Shown here: piece by piece, positions 1 through 10,152 of the stretch
Position numbering within the stretch: the stretch's first letter is position 1
How the letters are laid out: every line of letters starts with the position of its first letter
DNA from: Acanthaster planci
Taxonomy: Eukaryota; Echinodermata; Asteroidea; Valvatida; Acanthasteridae
DNA: 23,735 bases
Direction: 5' to 3'
Assembly (NCBI RefSeq): GCF_001949145.1
Contig: NW_019091698.1
Location: forward strand, 36,394-60,128
The notes under the pieces: model-generated
Told to the model about the DNA's origin: nothing
The model's database searches: none
What the model saw: the letters and a program-made list of their open reading frames with translations, nothing else
Made by a program: the position numbers and the translations under genes

Positions 1-72
1 TACGCTTCGACCGGGACTTGCTTTGTTTAGCTTATTTACAATGTTGTCTCGCGGTTTACGCTTCGACCGGGG
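1..72. repeat. Edge of a 57-bp-period tandem repeat
   Basis: The word TACGCTTCGACCGGG occurs at 1-15 and again at 58-72, preceded the second time by GTT. This gives one full 57-bp period plus a partial second unit. The sequence between and after the words is ordinary AT-rich DNA. Because the first copy begins at base 1, the array probably extends left of the window. Two copies of a 15-mer at this spacing are unlikely by chance, but unit number and origin cannot be judged from here. Confidence 0.6.
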
Positions 73-2022
73 ATATGCTAAACTATCACTTATATAAAAT
101 GCTATTGGTTATCGATCTGGAATTAAAACTGCTCTGGCCGTACGATAACAACAGAATTAAACTTGCGCTGGTGTAAGATTTCATTCATTTTGTGTCTGAC
201 TTATGCGGCAATAATGTATAAACTAATACAAGTAGAAAATAAAAACGATTCACATTTTGTTTCAATGTAAAACATCTGCCAAGGCAAATAAAACTTCGTT
301 TAATTATTAAAAATATTGCTTTTTATGTTGCCTAGATGTACCCCTTCGAATGGTGTAGAGTATGATATGGGTCGATTCTTCGAGCGCCCTCTGATGACAT
401 GAACAGTTCGCGAAATTCAGCAACACGTGCCCGTACATTTTTCTCTCCGATCCAACACGATTTGTACGATGTCATCGCATTGAATATCTAAGTTCCGAAG
501 CCACTTGCATTTTCGACGAAGTTAAATCTCTTTAGTTGTGCTTTATTCGTCCATTTACGATGAAATAATATCATCTTGCCACTGGTTGCATGGAATGTGA
601 GATGCATTGTTGAGGAAAAGTCATGCCAACAAAATTACAAACGAACAAAGTTTCAATTTCAAGTGTACGAGCAGAGAGAAAAGGGTAAACACTGTTTTAG
701 TCAACCAGACGTGGTTTCTCAGAGGAAGCCAGATACACAGGTACTTTCATCTTGAACAGATTTTTGTCTAGTAGCAAAAAAAAAACCTAAAAAACAAACA
801 GACAAATGTAATTGAGCTATCATTGTGATGTAGAGCAGACATTAATAGCTTTATCGTAACTCAGTAGAAGTTTAACCTTCCAACCTGAAACAAACCCAAA
901 GGTAGCCATCAGACTCCTTATAAGAACTCCTCAATTTGCAAAGCTACATATTTCACATTTTTCTGTCTTCAATTGCCAGAAAGATGAAACTCTCTAACGA
1001 TAAGATCTGGAATAAATACCTAAAGACAGAATGGATCGGGCACTACAAGTGGCCAGACTATAACCGTAGCTGGAGAAATTATAGAAGACTACAGCCTGAA
1101 GGGAAAGTTTACAGAACTGTACATTTCCAAGCAACTAAAATCACACAGTGGGAGAAATGTATGAAATTGAACAAATCACTGCCCCCTTTTTATTCAAGAA
1201 ATTTTCAATGATGAATCATTTCTAATTTTTGAGAAAGAGCAATCTCCAAAACAAATGACACATCACCAATTACTGTTGCGGAAGCCTGTCCAAAAAGGCT
1301 GAAGCTGATGTTCGCACTTACCCGAGAGTTAATCCCCTAGATGAAGTGGGACTTCGCAAACGGACGCGATATTAGATGAGTTGTGAGTAGAAGCCGTGGA
1401 AAATGGAGTATCCAAAACTAATTTACTTTGTTTTATATGACATAAAGAGAAAAAACTGTTGATGTTGGCATGAGGCTATTTACAGATAATTTCCGCCATG
1501 GAAGTAAGTTAATTTAACTTTTTTTTGCGATATCCCTACTACTTTTTGGAATTTTTGAGTTGGCTTTACTTTAATTTATATTTTGTAATAATATTATGTG
1601 AAATAGAGAATAAATCGAAACAAATCAAATAAAATCAAGCCGTTCAATTACTTCTCTCGATAAGGCAAAATGAACTCCAGCAGGTATTCCATTTATTTCA
1701 TGAAGACGTAATTGGCAAACTGTAAACTCAACGATTTATTTCAGAATTTGACTGGCTTTTAAATTGGGGTACGAACCAACATACATAAAATAAAAAGCAC
1801 CCATAAAAAATGCTTGTACAAATCACTGAAACCTTCGTTTATTCTTTATATAATCCTAAATCAACAACAAAGATTGTTTTGATACCGCACCGGCACAGTA
1901 GAACAAACAGTGCAAACATTTAATACACTAATACACGACTTCACCTAGTTCTAGTATGCAAGCTTCATGATCGCAGTTATTTCTGTGTGCGTCATTGTTC
2001 AAACTTTTGAAAACTCAGCAAC
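73..2022. other. AT-rich stretch with no supportable gene
   Basis: I find no coding exon, RNA gene or recognisable mobile element in this 1.9-kb stretch. The only ORF of note (936-1211, plus, 91 codons) has no family resemblance that I recognise and no supporting splice context. The right end is the 5' flank of the integrase-like gene and may hold its promoter, but I see no clear TATA box or initiator close to its start codon. Confidence 0.5.
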
Positions 2023-2067
2023 TTGATTTCATTGTTTCAAGAACCTGAATCTCAGAATAAGGTTACA

Positions 2068-5000
2068 ATGGAGAAACTTGACCCGGCCGTTTTACATCAT
2101 GTGACAGGAGCAGTTCATCATGGCACATCCTACAAGGAAATCGCCAGATTGCTGCAACATCGTTTTCCAACATTAAGCGGGTTATCAGTTAAAAGTGTTG
2201 GGCGTTTCTGCAAGAAATTCAACTTGTCTCATATCAGCGACCGAGAGCTTGATGAAAGTGTTAGACGCTCCATTTTGGAAGTAAGACATTTATGTTTTTT
2301 CTGTAGAGGCAATCACATAATAGATGCATCTACTGTATTTGTCCTGCCAGAAAATTAAAAATGCTCAGCCCGCTTATTGCAAAATAGCCCACACTGCAGT
2401 GTGCACACGTTTTTAAAAGTTTTAAGCGAATTAATCTTTGCACAACAGACTGCATGATGTACAGTACATTACATAAGAATTTGATGTTACTTTTTAATGC
2501 CCTGCTCATTTACAGTTGGCCCAAAACTTTACACTGGCAAAATCCATGATAAGAAATGCTATTAGTGAACGTACTTTTTTGAGGTACACGGAAGGGTTCG
2601 TTGCGTCGAAAACATATACTATTACAGAGAACGTATTATCTTCGTGTCATTGAATTTTACGAGGCTTGCCATTTTTTGTCCTTTGCAGATTGGTCCACTT
2701 TATGGACGAAGGATGGTTGCTGGGTACCTAAGGGCCAAGGGACTAAGAGTTGGTCTCAACAGAGTATCAAAATCTCTCTCCAGAGTTGATCCCTATTGCT
2801 ACAATTTGCGGCGTGCTAGTGCCCTTGACAGAACAAATCCACGGCTGTATACTGCATATAATTACAGCCAGAGATTTCATTTTGATCAGAACCAAAATCT
2901 TGCAATGTATGGCGTGACACATGTCTGTGCCAGAAATGGTTATAGTGGGCGAATAGTGGGCCATTCCACGAAAATGTAATTTCAAAATTGTTGATAAATT
3001 CTTCAGGTGAGAAACCATGAACAATGGGAGACTTAGAGATGCTGATGGCAGCAGTCACATCGGTCCTCTTTTACGGTCCTTCTTGCACATGCACAGAACT
3101 ATGCACACATACTCTGAACCAAGCGTCTCAAAGTCCTCCTTTGATTTGGTACATAGATATCTACAACACGCTCATTTGGTCTGTGATCATTCTTCACATT
3201 ATTTTTTTTATCAAGCCTAACATATGTCAGGTGCTCAATACTCTAAATATGTTAAAAGCGTTTCCTAATACATATTATAACTTAACTAAAAGGCACCTGT
3301 TCAGTTTCTAGAAGTGCAAGTATAGGAGTTTGTTTTAAAGTTGTGTACCGGTATCAGTTTACCTCTGCCTTCATCTCTTCCACGTTACATGCACAGTCTA
3401 TCTGTGAATCCATTATGTGGATCAGGATTCAGTGCCACGGATTTTCTCTTCAAATGTCTCTGGGAATTTTTCCCATATCAAACCCAACATTTTTCCATTT
3501 CTTCTTCAAAATACGATGGGCCCTAATTGGTACTAAATACACTATTTGCAAGGCCCTACCAAAAAAGTCAAGCACTGACAAAATGCTATGGTACTTTTTT
3601 ATATAATTTAACGGGTCTTTTTCATGTTTTATCAGGCCATTAGTGATCAGAGAAGGGATATGGACCCAACTGAGAGGGGACCAAGGACAGAGTTGTTCTC
3701 ATAACCTTCATTCAAGACTACCTTGAAGAACTTCGAACAGAAAGAAATTGTCCCCCGTGGGTTGCATCGTCATCTATTCATGTCAGTTGCCATGGAAACT
3801 GTAAACATGGAATTTGGAAGCTTTCAGGTTTTGAATTTGGAAGATTTCAGGTTTACCCTAATAGGAGTGACTGTAAAAGAAGCAGCTTTTTGTTTTTGTT
3901 AATGTTTGAGTGCTGTAGTTCATGGTCATGAGTTTTCAGTATTATGTATGTCCACTCATTCATTAATAGATTATTTTTGTTTTGTAACATACAATGTACA
4001 ATTTTTATGATCATAGCTTAATATGGAATTAATGCTGTGAAGAATTGCTTTTGAATAAAGACATACTGATCGTTGTACTCTAAGGTTTGTACATTGTATG
4101 CATTCATACTCAATTTTCAGCACACTGTACATGTACATGTAAACACTCATACTTAGCACTCCCATAATATATGTACATATGCACCATTTCAGTTTGTTAG
4201 GAAATGTAAGTTTAGATACAGACAAGATGGAGGTGGGGCAGAGCACCTATAGGAAGGGAAATGAATGGGATGGTGATAAGAGGGATGGGTTACAGATGGA
4301 TGTAATGATGGGAAGAAGGCAGCTGATTGTAAAACCCTACATGGACAATTGAAGTGAAAATCTTTCCTGGTTTTTTGTGTCTCCTTATCACTGTTTTAGC
4401 ATCTACTAATCGAAAGAATATGGCCTGAAGTAAACCAACGAACGTGGAAATTATCCCTTGAAGTGGACAGCTGTTGACATGCAGGAACAGGGCCTTATCC
4501 ACATGCAGGATGACTTTGAGAAATTCTGCGTGTCTATGATTCTCATCAAGGTGGCAAAAATTGGCATTCAGCAGTTTATATCAAGTTGGAACAATCACAT
4601 TATGAGAGGTAGGCTTAAAGATAGTTACTTGCATTCTTGTAAAGTAAGGCATCTATCGAGTGTGTGATTTTTTTGTATTGGATCTCCTTGCTGCTGACTG
4701 TAGGCATTCCTTTGTACAATACACCAACATCAAAACAAAATTTTCAGTGATCCTTCTTGGGTATATATGTACTGTGGAGGTTCAAAAGTGGTCATTTGCT
4801 GTATACACATGCACGCACCGGTATGTCATTTTGATACGAAAAGTGTAAAAACTAACTGCTTGCACTAACAGATCCATTACAGTATAACAAACGGACAAAT
4901 CAGTAAGTTTCATAATACCACTGCATTGTTTAAAAAGACAAATAGGGTTTCCCTTTTGCATACAGAGGCTATTCCTTAGACCTTGAAGGTATTTGAGGTT

Positions 5001-5416
5001 GGAATTTGTGTTTACTAAAATTAACACATGTAAAGGAATGTAATTCTTTTATTCTATTTGAATTCTTCTGTTTATTGTAGCATCAGTTGGCAGACCTGGT
5101 AATACAGGGACTCCCGAAGAATGCTTCCAACGAAATACCCAAGCCGCATCTACCAGACAAGTCCATAACCCAACCACTGAAGAACTCGTTGAAACTATCA
5201 GCAGAAGGTAGGACGGATTAAGAGTTGGGTAGATTTGGTTGGGATCCAATAAGTGATGACTTACAGCTGGTTCAAGAGCGTCAACAGAGACTCGAACTCA
5301 ACTATCCCTCCTACGAACAACGCTTCAACACCGCAGTTCGTGGAGACAATCGATCTCTCCAACAAACCACTCTGGGTCGCATCAGAACTACTTTAAACCT
5401 TGTCAATACATTGTAG
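2068..5416 (+). pseudogene. Five-exon integrase-core (DDE) gene, disrupted in exons 3-5
   Basis: This resembles the intron-bearing 'integrase core domain' proteins that are abundant in marine invertebrates and fish. They are transposon-derived, with an N-terminal helix-turn-helix followed by an RNase-H-fold DDE domain. Exon 1 (ATG 2068 to 2280) encodes a TSYKEIARLLQHRFPTLSGL HTH-like segment and ends at the GTAAGA donor. Exon 2 (2689-2975, after CTTTGCAG) holds RFHFDQNQNL, probably the first catalytic Asp, and NGYSGRIVGHSTK. Exon 3 starts at 3636 (REGIWTQLRGDQG, second Asp). Exon 4 (4400-4608) holds ERIWPEVNQR (probable Glu), then DDFEKFCVSMILIK and ISSWNNHIMRG. Exon 5 begins at 5081 (GRPGNTGTPEE, later RFGWDPISDD) and ends at the stop at 5414-5416. 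Junction phases agree at exons 1-2 (0), 2-3 (2) and 4-5 (1). Exons 1 and 2 are open, but exons 3, 4 and 5 each need frame changes, and TAG follows ETISRR in exon 5. Compared with relatives, about 15 residues after HSTKM seem missing. The end of exon 3 is unclear. It is probably a young pseudogene; assembly indels are the main alternative. Confidence 0.82.
4775..4800 (+). repeat. 26-bp word shared with the 12.7-13.2 kb array
   Basis: This word begins TGGAGGTTCAAAAGTGG and ends CATTTGCT. It lies in the last intron of the integrase-like gene. The same word with one mismatch occurs in reverse orientation at 13187-13212, and a weaker copy lies at 12981-13006. A 25/26 match over 8 kb marks both places as carrying members of one dispersed repeat family, although flanking similarity fades quickly at this locus. 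Confidence 0.65.
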
Positions 5417-5687
5417 AGCAAAGTAAATGGCCAATTTCCAAAGAAGTAGAACTTTGCATAGACTTTATCGTACGTTCTGTGCCTTTTAAGCTAAACTGTG
5501 TAAATTTGAATTCATAGCAAAAGTTTTATTTTAAACCTCTTTTCAGTTTACTAATTTGGAAAAGGTGACTAATCTATTGTTTTTGGTTGGAACTATGCTT
5601 GTACCTGTTCGATATATCATTATTATTTGTGTTTCAGACTACGCATTTACTCTGCAAGGTTGTACACTATTTAGAGTTTGAATTTCT

Positions 5688-5693
5688 AATAAA
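5688..5693 (+). terminator. AATAAA polyadenylation signal for the integrase-like gene
   Basis: A canonical AATAAA lies 272 bases after the last stop codon of the integrase-like gene, in TCTAATAAAAAATACA. It is the first canonical signal downstream of that stop and is well placed for a short 3' UTR. Such hexamers occur by chance in AT-rich DNA, so this is a positional inference. Confidence 0.5.
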
Positions 5694-5854
5694 AAATACA
5701 TCTGCTACATTTTACTCCTCCGTAAAACTTCATTGTGTCATTTAACAGCTTTCAGGTCATTACGTTTTTTAATTGAGGGTATTGACGGGGACATTAGCAG
5801 AGTTGGATGTTTGACTTAACTGCAATGAAAATCAAAACTGAAATCGGGTGTCTG

Positions 5855-6087
5855 TTAACACGTTGACTGCCGGTGACAAAAACACGAAAAAAATAATGTT
5901 GACAAAAACATTATATAGATGTATGCCCTCAGCATTGCCAGCAGCGTTTTTTTGGCGTTATCAGTAATGCCAGTGTATTCAACTTACAATACAAAAACCT
6001 TTCGCTTTCTACGAGTATACTCGTACTGACAGAATCCGGTACACCTGTGACTACGAGTATGCTCTTGGATGGCAGTCAACGTGTTAA
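5855..6087. mobile_element. piggyBac-type MITE with TTAA target duplication
   Basis: A 225-bp element (5859-6083) is bounded by perfect 13-bp terminal inverted repeats, CACGTTGACTGCC at the left and GGCAGTCAACGTG at the right. Each end is flanked by TTAA (5855-5858 and 6084-6087), the target-site duplication of piggyBac-superfamily transposases. It holds no coding sequence. Near the right end is a perfect 14-bp palindrome, ACGAGTATACTCGT (6011-6024), and a partial second copy, ACGAGTATGCTC, at 6054-6065; these may be subterminal transposase-binding sites. The intact ends suggest fairly recent non-autonomous transposition, with the transposase supplied from elsewhere. Confidence 0.92.
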
Positions 6088-6300
6088 TGCTGGCTAATCA
6101 TGGTGGATAGAGAAGAGAAACCTCCTTCAAATAGACCTTGAGATAATCATTTTGCTTCAATGATACTGTAGCTTTTCCCGTGCAACTTTTTTAAAATTGG
6201 CGCTTCAATTAACGCTAAGCTCATTAAATTCGGTGTAAAACTGAATGACGATCCATAAGACAAGCCAACCACTACTCATCCAACACCAAATGTTACCGCC

Positions 6301-6445
6301 GACAATGTAATAGGCTAATCGACTGATAATGTAATAATGGCAGATAATGTAATAAACATCAACCGATAATGTAATAACCCAAGCGACCCATATTGTAATG
6401 ACAAATGGCCGATAATGTATTGAAAATCGGCCGATAATGTAATAA
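6301..6445 (+). repeat. Seven-copy array of a GATAATGTAATAA-like motif
   Basis: Copies start at about 6301 (GACAATGTAAT), 6325, 6343, 6365, 6389 (CATATTGTAAT), 6411 (GATAATGTATT) and 6433. Spacing is 18-24 bp, close to two helical turns. Several are preceded by CCGAT or GGCCGAT. Regular spacing with variable linkers looks like an array of protein-binding sites rather than a slippage-made microsatellite. Subterminal arrays of this kind occur in some DNA transposons, but I found no matching inverted array or transposase here. The minus-strand ORF over it (6205-6555) is an artefact of the repeat. Confidence 0.75.
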
Positions 6446-6979
6446 CCTTGGATTTGCTTGTTTCTTAGAAGGCCTTGAGGGAACTTAGGGTTTTTCGAGT
6501 TCCCAGCACTCGGATCTTTCTTTACTGCAAAACCTTCAACTTTCGATCTTTTCAAATTTCCAGTATTTATTTTTCGGCTCGTTCACTTTGTACACGTTTT
6601 AGAGGCATTATTTCAGCCACTCCGTAAACATTTCTGGTAATCAGCTTTAAATAATGTTCAGAAAGTGAGAGAATATGTTCAGATTGGTGGATTCTTTTCC
6701 AACTGAATATACCGGAAACATTTATTCAATGAGCCACGAGGTCAGTTACACTGCTAAATTAATGTCAAGAATAATACCAAACCCTGATTATTCTTTAGTT
6801 TTTTCGACTCAGACAAAATAAGCCGACGTTTGTTTCATTTACCCACTCTACATTTCCAGCACTATACACGAACAAACGGAAAACCAAGAGCAAGAACTAT
6901 TTGCCAAAACGAAATGCGAAAAAAACCTTCGGTCGATTAACTGCATTGGGCCCTTGGCCTAGTGCGGCCGATGTCACCC

Positions 6980-7175
6980 GAAATAGATATTTCCGAGCAA
7001 GGGCGGATCCAGACCGAAATTTTGGAAGGGGGGCCAAAAACCTGCGCGTACTCCCAGCTTTGTTAAGAATTTTTGGGGGATAGAGCACAGGGGGCACCAG
7101 TCTATTGAGTAAGGGGGCATTGTTTTTCTGGCGGGGCGGCACCTTGGATGCGGGGGCACGTGGCCACAACACCCC
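6980..7175. repeat. Probable decayed repeat with G-tracts
   Basis: This patch is markedly richer in G than its surroundings. It contains GGGCGGATCCAGACCGAAAT followed by short sentences ending in runs of five to seven G (around 7027-7033, 7074-7078, 7090-7094, 7112-7116 and 7152-7156). The GGCGGATCC plus G-tract texture is familiar from interspersed repeats in many metazoan genomes. I see neither both ends nor a target duplication, so class and limits are unresolved. The small ORFs on both strands here are not credible genes. Confidence 0.35.
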
Positions 7176-7663
7176 CCAAGTGAAGTAAAGTACCGCAGAT
7201 TTTTTTTCTATTTCCCAACAATAAAAAACTTAGTGTATACTTCACACCAACAAGTTATAACAATATTGAAGACTGTATTATACGAGTATTTGTATACAAA
7301 CATTTATTGAACAAGTAATAAGGTTCTTCATATCAATAGCTGACAATAACATAGCATATTATACGAGCCTAACCGGAATCATAATAAACTATTAAATAAC
7401 CCAAATGCTAAGAAGTGGTTTTCATTAATGGCTCAAAAAGACTTCAATAAGTTTCAGTTTGGCAGTTTCAGGGGTCCTAATATAAGCAAAGGGAATGAGG
7501 GGTGTATTGAAATCTAATACACAAAAGAAATGAGGCTTACTCTTGCACAGTATCAGTCATGTTTTCCGATCTTGCTGTTCGTGTCTACACCTTAGCCTAT
7601 ACCAAAAAGTCTAACTAATGCAATAACATAGCACACAGAAAAATTTGACTAAAAATTCTCAAC
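7176..7663. other. AT-rich spacer without recognisable gene
   Basis: I see no exon, RNA gene or complete repeat in this 488-bp stretch between the G-tract patch and the 385-bp duplication. Confidence 0.5.
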
Positions 7664-8048
7664 TAACATGTTGCACTTGAACTAGAGTTGTAACATTAAA
7701 TGATCAATAAGAAAAATCTTTTATTACATGCTTAAAAGGGGTTTCTCAAAACAGAAATTGAGTGATCGTGTACTCAGAAACTCAGCACCAAGGTTTAATC
7801 ACTTGTAGCCCGTCTATATCCACCGGGTTTAAAAAGTCTCCTCAGACCGGTTTGGTAAAATTGTATACTGTGCGATTTATATCTCCAAACACAAGCAATC
7901 CAGTTTGAAACACTAATTTAAATTTTTTTGTTTTAAAATATGTCTAATATATTACTAAAAAAGCCTTCCTCTCATTTTTGAAACTCTTTTTCCAAATGAG
8001 AATTTAACAACCAACAACAGACTCTAATTTAAGAACAGCTTAAGCGAG
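7664..8048. repeat. 385-bp direct repeat, copy 1 (uninterrupted)
   Basis: The unit begins near TAACATGTTG and runs to TTTAAGAACAGCTTAAGCGAG. Landmarks are ATTACATGCTTAAAAGGGGT at 7725-7744, then CACAAGCAATCCAGTTTGAA, then TTTAACAACCAACAACAGAC. The same landmarks recur 385 bp downstream in copy 2 with scattered substitutions and small indels. There is no convincing ORF. Origin is unknown: it could be an internal part of a larger repeat or a local segmental duplication. Confidence 0.82.
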
Positions 8049-8267
8049 TAACATGTTTGCGCCTGAACTGGGGTTGTAACATTAAATAATCAAAGAGAAA
8101 AATCTGTTATTACATGCTTAAAAGGGGTTTCCCAAAACAGAACTTGAGTGACGGTGTATTCTGAAACTCAGTACCCAGTTTAATCACTGGTAGCCTGTCT
8201 ATCTCCACTGGGTTCCAAAAGTCTCCTAAGACCAGTTCGATAAAAATGTACACTGTACGATTGATAT
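8049..8267. repeat. 385-bp direct repeat, copy 2, left part
   Basis: This is the left half of the second copy, from TAACATGTTTGCGCCTGAAC. It shares ATTACATGCTTAAAAGGGGT (8111-8130) and GTCTCCTAAGACCAG with copy 1. Similarity stops abruptly at ACGATTGATAT, where the TG...CA insert begins, and resumes at 9652. The copies differ at scattered bases, so the duplication is clearly older than zero divergence. Confidence 0.82.
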
Positions 8268-8802
8268 TGTTGCGCACCCGCAAATCTTGGAATTCTAGCG
8301 CCCCCTAGTTTTACTCGTTCTTGGTTCTTGCATTTCTCAGGGTCTCTTATTTAGCTCAGCTATGCGTTATGGACATGTAGCAGAGACGCTAATTTTGTAT
8401 TAAGTTATTCATGCTGTACTCTGGCGTGTTCGTGTGTTCCTTTGCTCCTTTGTCCTTGTGTTTTCTCCGCTCAGTTTTGGCATGTCGAAATTCCCCTCCA
8501 TGTGGCTGCGTGGTTGGGCGTGGTAAGGTTCCCTGAAATGCTAATGTTCAGAAACCTCAGACTTTGTAACTGTCAATCATTCGCCACACATGACCTGGTA
8601 AGCACTTTCACACACCCGGCTCTACACTTTGTTCACGTGACTTCTTATTCTGTATTTTACCTTTTTACACACGACACTTAGATTCTTGTAGGCCTATACG
8701 ACTCTAGCAGAAAGTTATGTGACCCTTTGAGATGGAAGATGTTCATTGGTTGAGCTGTTTGGCGACGCTCATATTTTATTAATTCCTAAGCTTCTAGAAT
8801 CC

Positions 8803-8810
8803 TATAAATA
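8803..8810 (+). promoter_or_regulatory. TATA box of the solo LTR
   Basis: TATAAATA in the context CCTATAAATACAGCAG matches a strong core-promoter TATA. It lies about 535 bp from the left end of the LTR-like insert, so a start site would be expected around 8833. Position and orientation fit an LTR promoter; activity is not shown by sequence. Confidence 0.6.
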
Positions 8811-9506
8811 CAGCAGATTTTTTCTAGCTCGTCGGTCAGGTGCGGCGGACCAAACCCTTGCTGGGAGAGCGGAACCTAACGTTGTGCGGCGGTTGGACCC
8901 TTTCCGAGAGAAGTGCGATAGTAACTATCCTTATGTCGAAGAAATGTAACCATATGAATGGCCAGCTAGCTTAGCTTGGACCGCTGCGAGAGCGGTACGA
9001 ACTAGCCCAGGGTGCTAGCGAGAGTCGTAGCGGCCCGTCATCGCTACGTCCGAACCGATTGCCGGGCGAGACAACCCTGGGCCCCCTGTCCCTCGCCACC
9101 CTTGTCCTGGTATTAAACTAGCCCAGTCCTCCCCGTCTCTACGCTGAGCTAATGGTACACAGTGAGACGATCTTATCATTGCGCTCAACACATTGCGGTC
9201 TGAGCGGCCATGCGGTCGGCACATACCGGCGCTGGCCCCGTCCAGCCCTTGCCAGTCACCGTGGTGGTCCGGGACAGCTCCCACCACGGCCCGGCCCGAT
9301 GAGTGTAGCCTAGTTGTGCGATGCTACACACACGTACCGTAACCCACTCCGTCTGACTTGCATTTCCAATGGTCCTGCCAAACTGTAGTTTAGTTACACT
9401 CATATACAAATTCGCCTCTCTGTAACTTTGCCTTTTGTGTGTTGTATTATGTTGAGCTACACCTTCTTCAACCCTACATTGAACTTTGATGAAGAGAAGT
9501 GAGAGC

Positions 9507-9512
9507 AATAAA
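9507..9512 (+). terminator. LTR polyadenylation signal
   Basis: AATAAA in GAGAGCAATAAACCAAC lies 145 bp before the right end of the LTR-like insert, on the same strand as its TATA box. That order is expected of a retroelement LTR and supports the plus-strand orientation. Confidence 0.55.
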
Positions 9513-9651
9513 CCAACAATACAGTTTGACTATCACCCAAACCCCTTGTTTCACGTTCACCTTTTATTAATTGTTGACCCCAAATATCACAATCCCGTAG
9601 ACACTAATAAAGTCCATGCTACCATCGACTTGATATTTAGGGAACGCAACA

Positions 9652-9835
9652 ATATCTCCAAACACAAGCAGTCCAGTTTGAAGCACCAATTTGAATTTTT
9701 GTTTCCAAATCCGTCTTATATTTTACGTAAAGGAGCCTTCCTCATTTCTGAATTTTTCTCAAAACCGCAATTTAACAACCACAAACATTAAACTCTAATT
9801 TAAGAACAGCTTCAAAGTGAAGGTCAACACAAAAC
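9652..9835. repeat. 385-bp direct repeat, copy 2, right part
   Basis: After the insert, similarity to copy 1 resumes with ATATCTCCAAACACAAGCAG (compare 7878 onward), includes CCAGTTTGAA and TTTAACAACCA, and fades after TTTAAGAACAGCTTCAAAGT. Joining this part to 8049-8267 restores a unit collinear with copy 1. That is the main evidence that the intervening 1.4 kb is an insertion. Confidence 0.8.
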
Positions 9836-10152
9836 GTAACGGCTCACTCAACTGTAGTTACTCGGTCCTCCAACATGAGTTAGTAGCTAATAAGCAGCAA
9901 ATTGAAGCCATATCTATTCCAGCAATCTGATATAAGCCACGAACAGCGGGCATCTGTGAATACATGCCCAGAGGATCAGCTTCTTCTTGGGCTTCAGACT
10001 TATTTAGAATGCACGACTGAAGGCTGTCACATTTAATGGAACAATCGTAACAACCTGCCACATTATAACATTTTGTTTTGAAAACTGGATGTTTGTTGGT
10101 TTCAAAACAAATTTGCATTTGAAGATTGCTCTAAGATCATCACTGATTTTTT

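Larger units (their letters stand above)
8268..9651 (+). mobile_element. Solo LTR (1384 bp) inserted in the duplicated repeat
   Basis: The insert begins TGTTGCG and ends CGCAACA, a 7-bp inverted repeat with the TG...CA termini of long terminal repeats. It is flanked on both sides by ATAT (8264-8267 and 9652-9655). The intact copy of the host repeat at about 7878 has the uninterrupted site. Inside are a TATA box at 8803-8810 and AATAAA at 9507-9512, in the order expected of U3-R-U5 on the plus strand, with a GC-richer middle (about 8840-9300). I see no gag, protease, polymerase or integrase ORF, primer-binding site or polypurine tract, so it reads as a solo LTR left by recombination between two LTRs. 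Superfamily (Ty3/gypsy-like or other) cannot be set. A non-autonomous TIR element is less likely. Confidence 0.8.

Noticed and set aside
936-1211. 91-codon ORF, rich in Trp and Lys
   Set aside because: No recognisable family, splice context or neighbour support; consistent with chance.
3806-3856. Short direct repeat GAATTTGGAAG...TTTCAGGTTT
   Set aside because: Two tandem copies of about 25 bp in an intron; likely simple slippage or local duplication with no wider meaning.
6205-6555. 116-codon minus-strand ORF with Tyr/Ile repeats
   Set aside because: The repeated residues come from the GATAATGTAATAA array.
9858-10118. Minus-strand ORF with CYDCSIKC, as a further exon of the unrecognised gene
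   Set aside because: Its acceptor phase does not match the possible donor at 10174, and a stop would follow in the matching frame.
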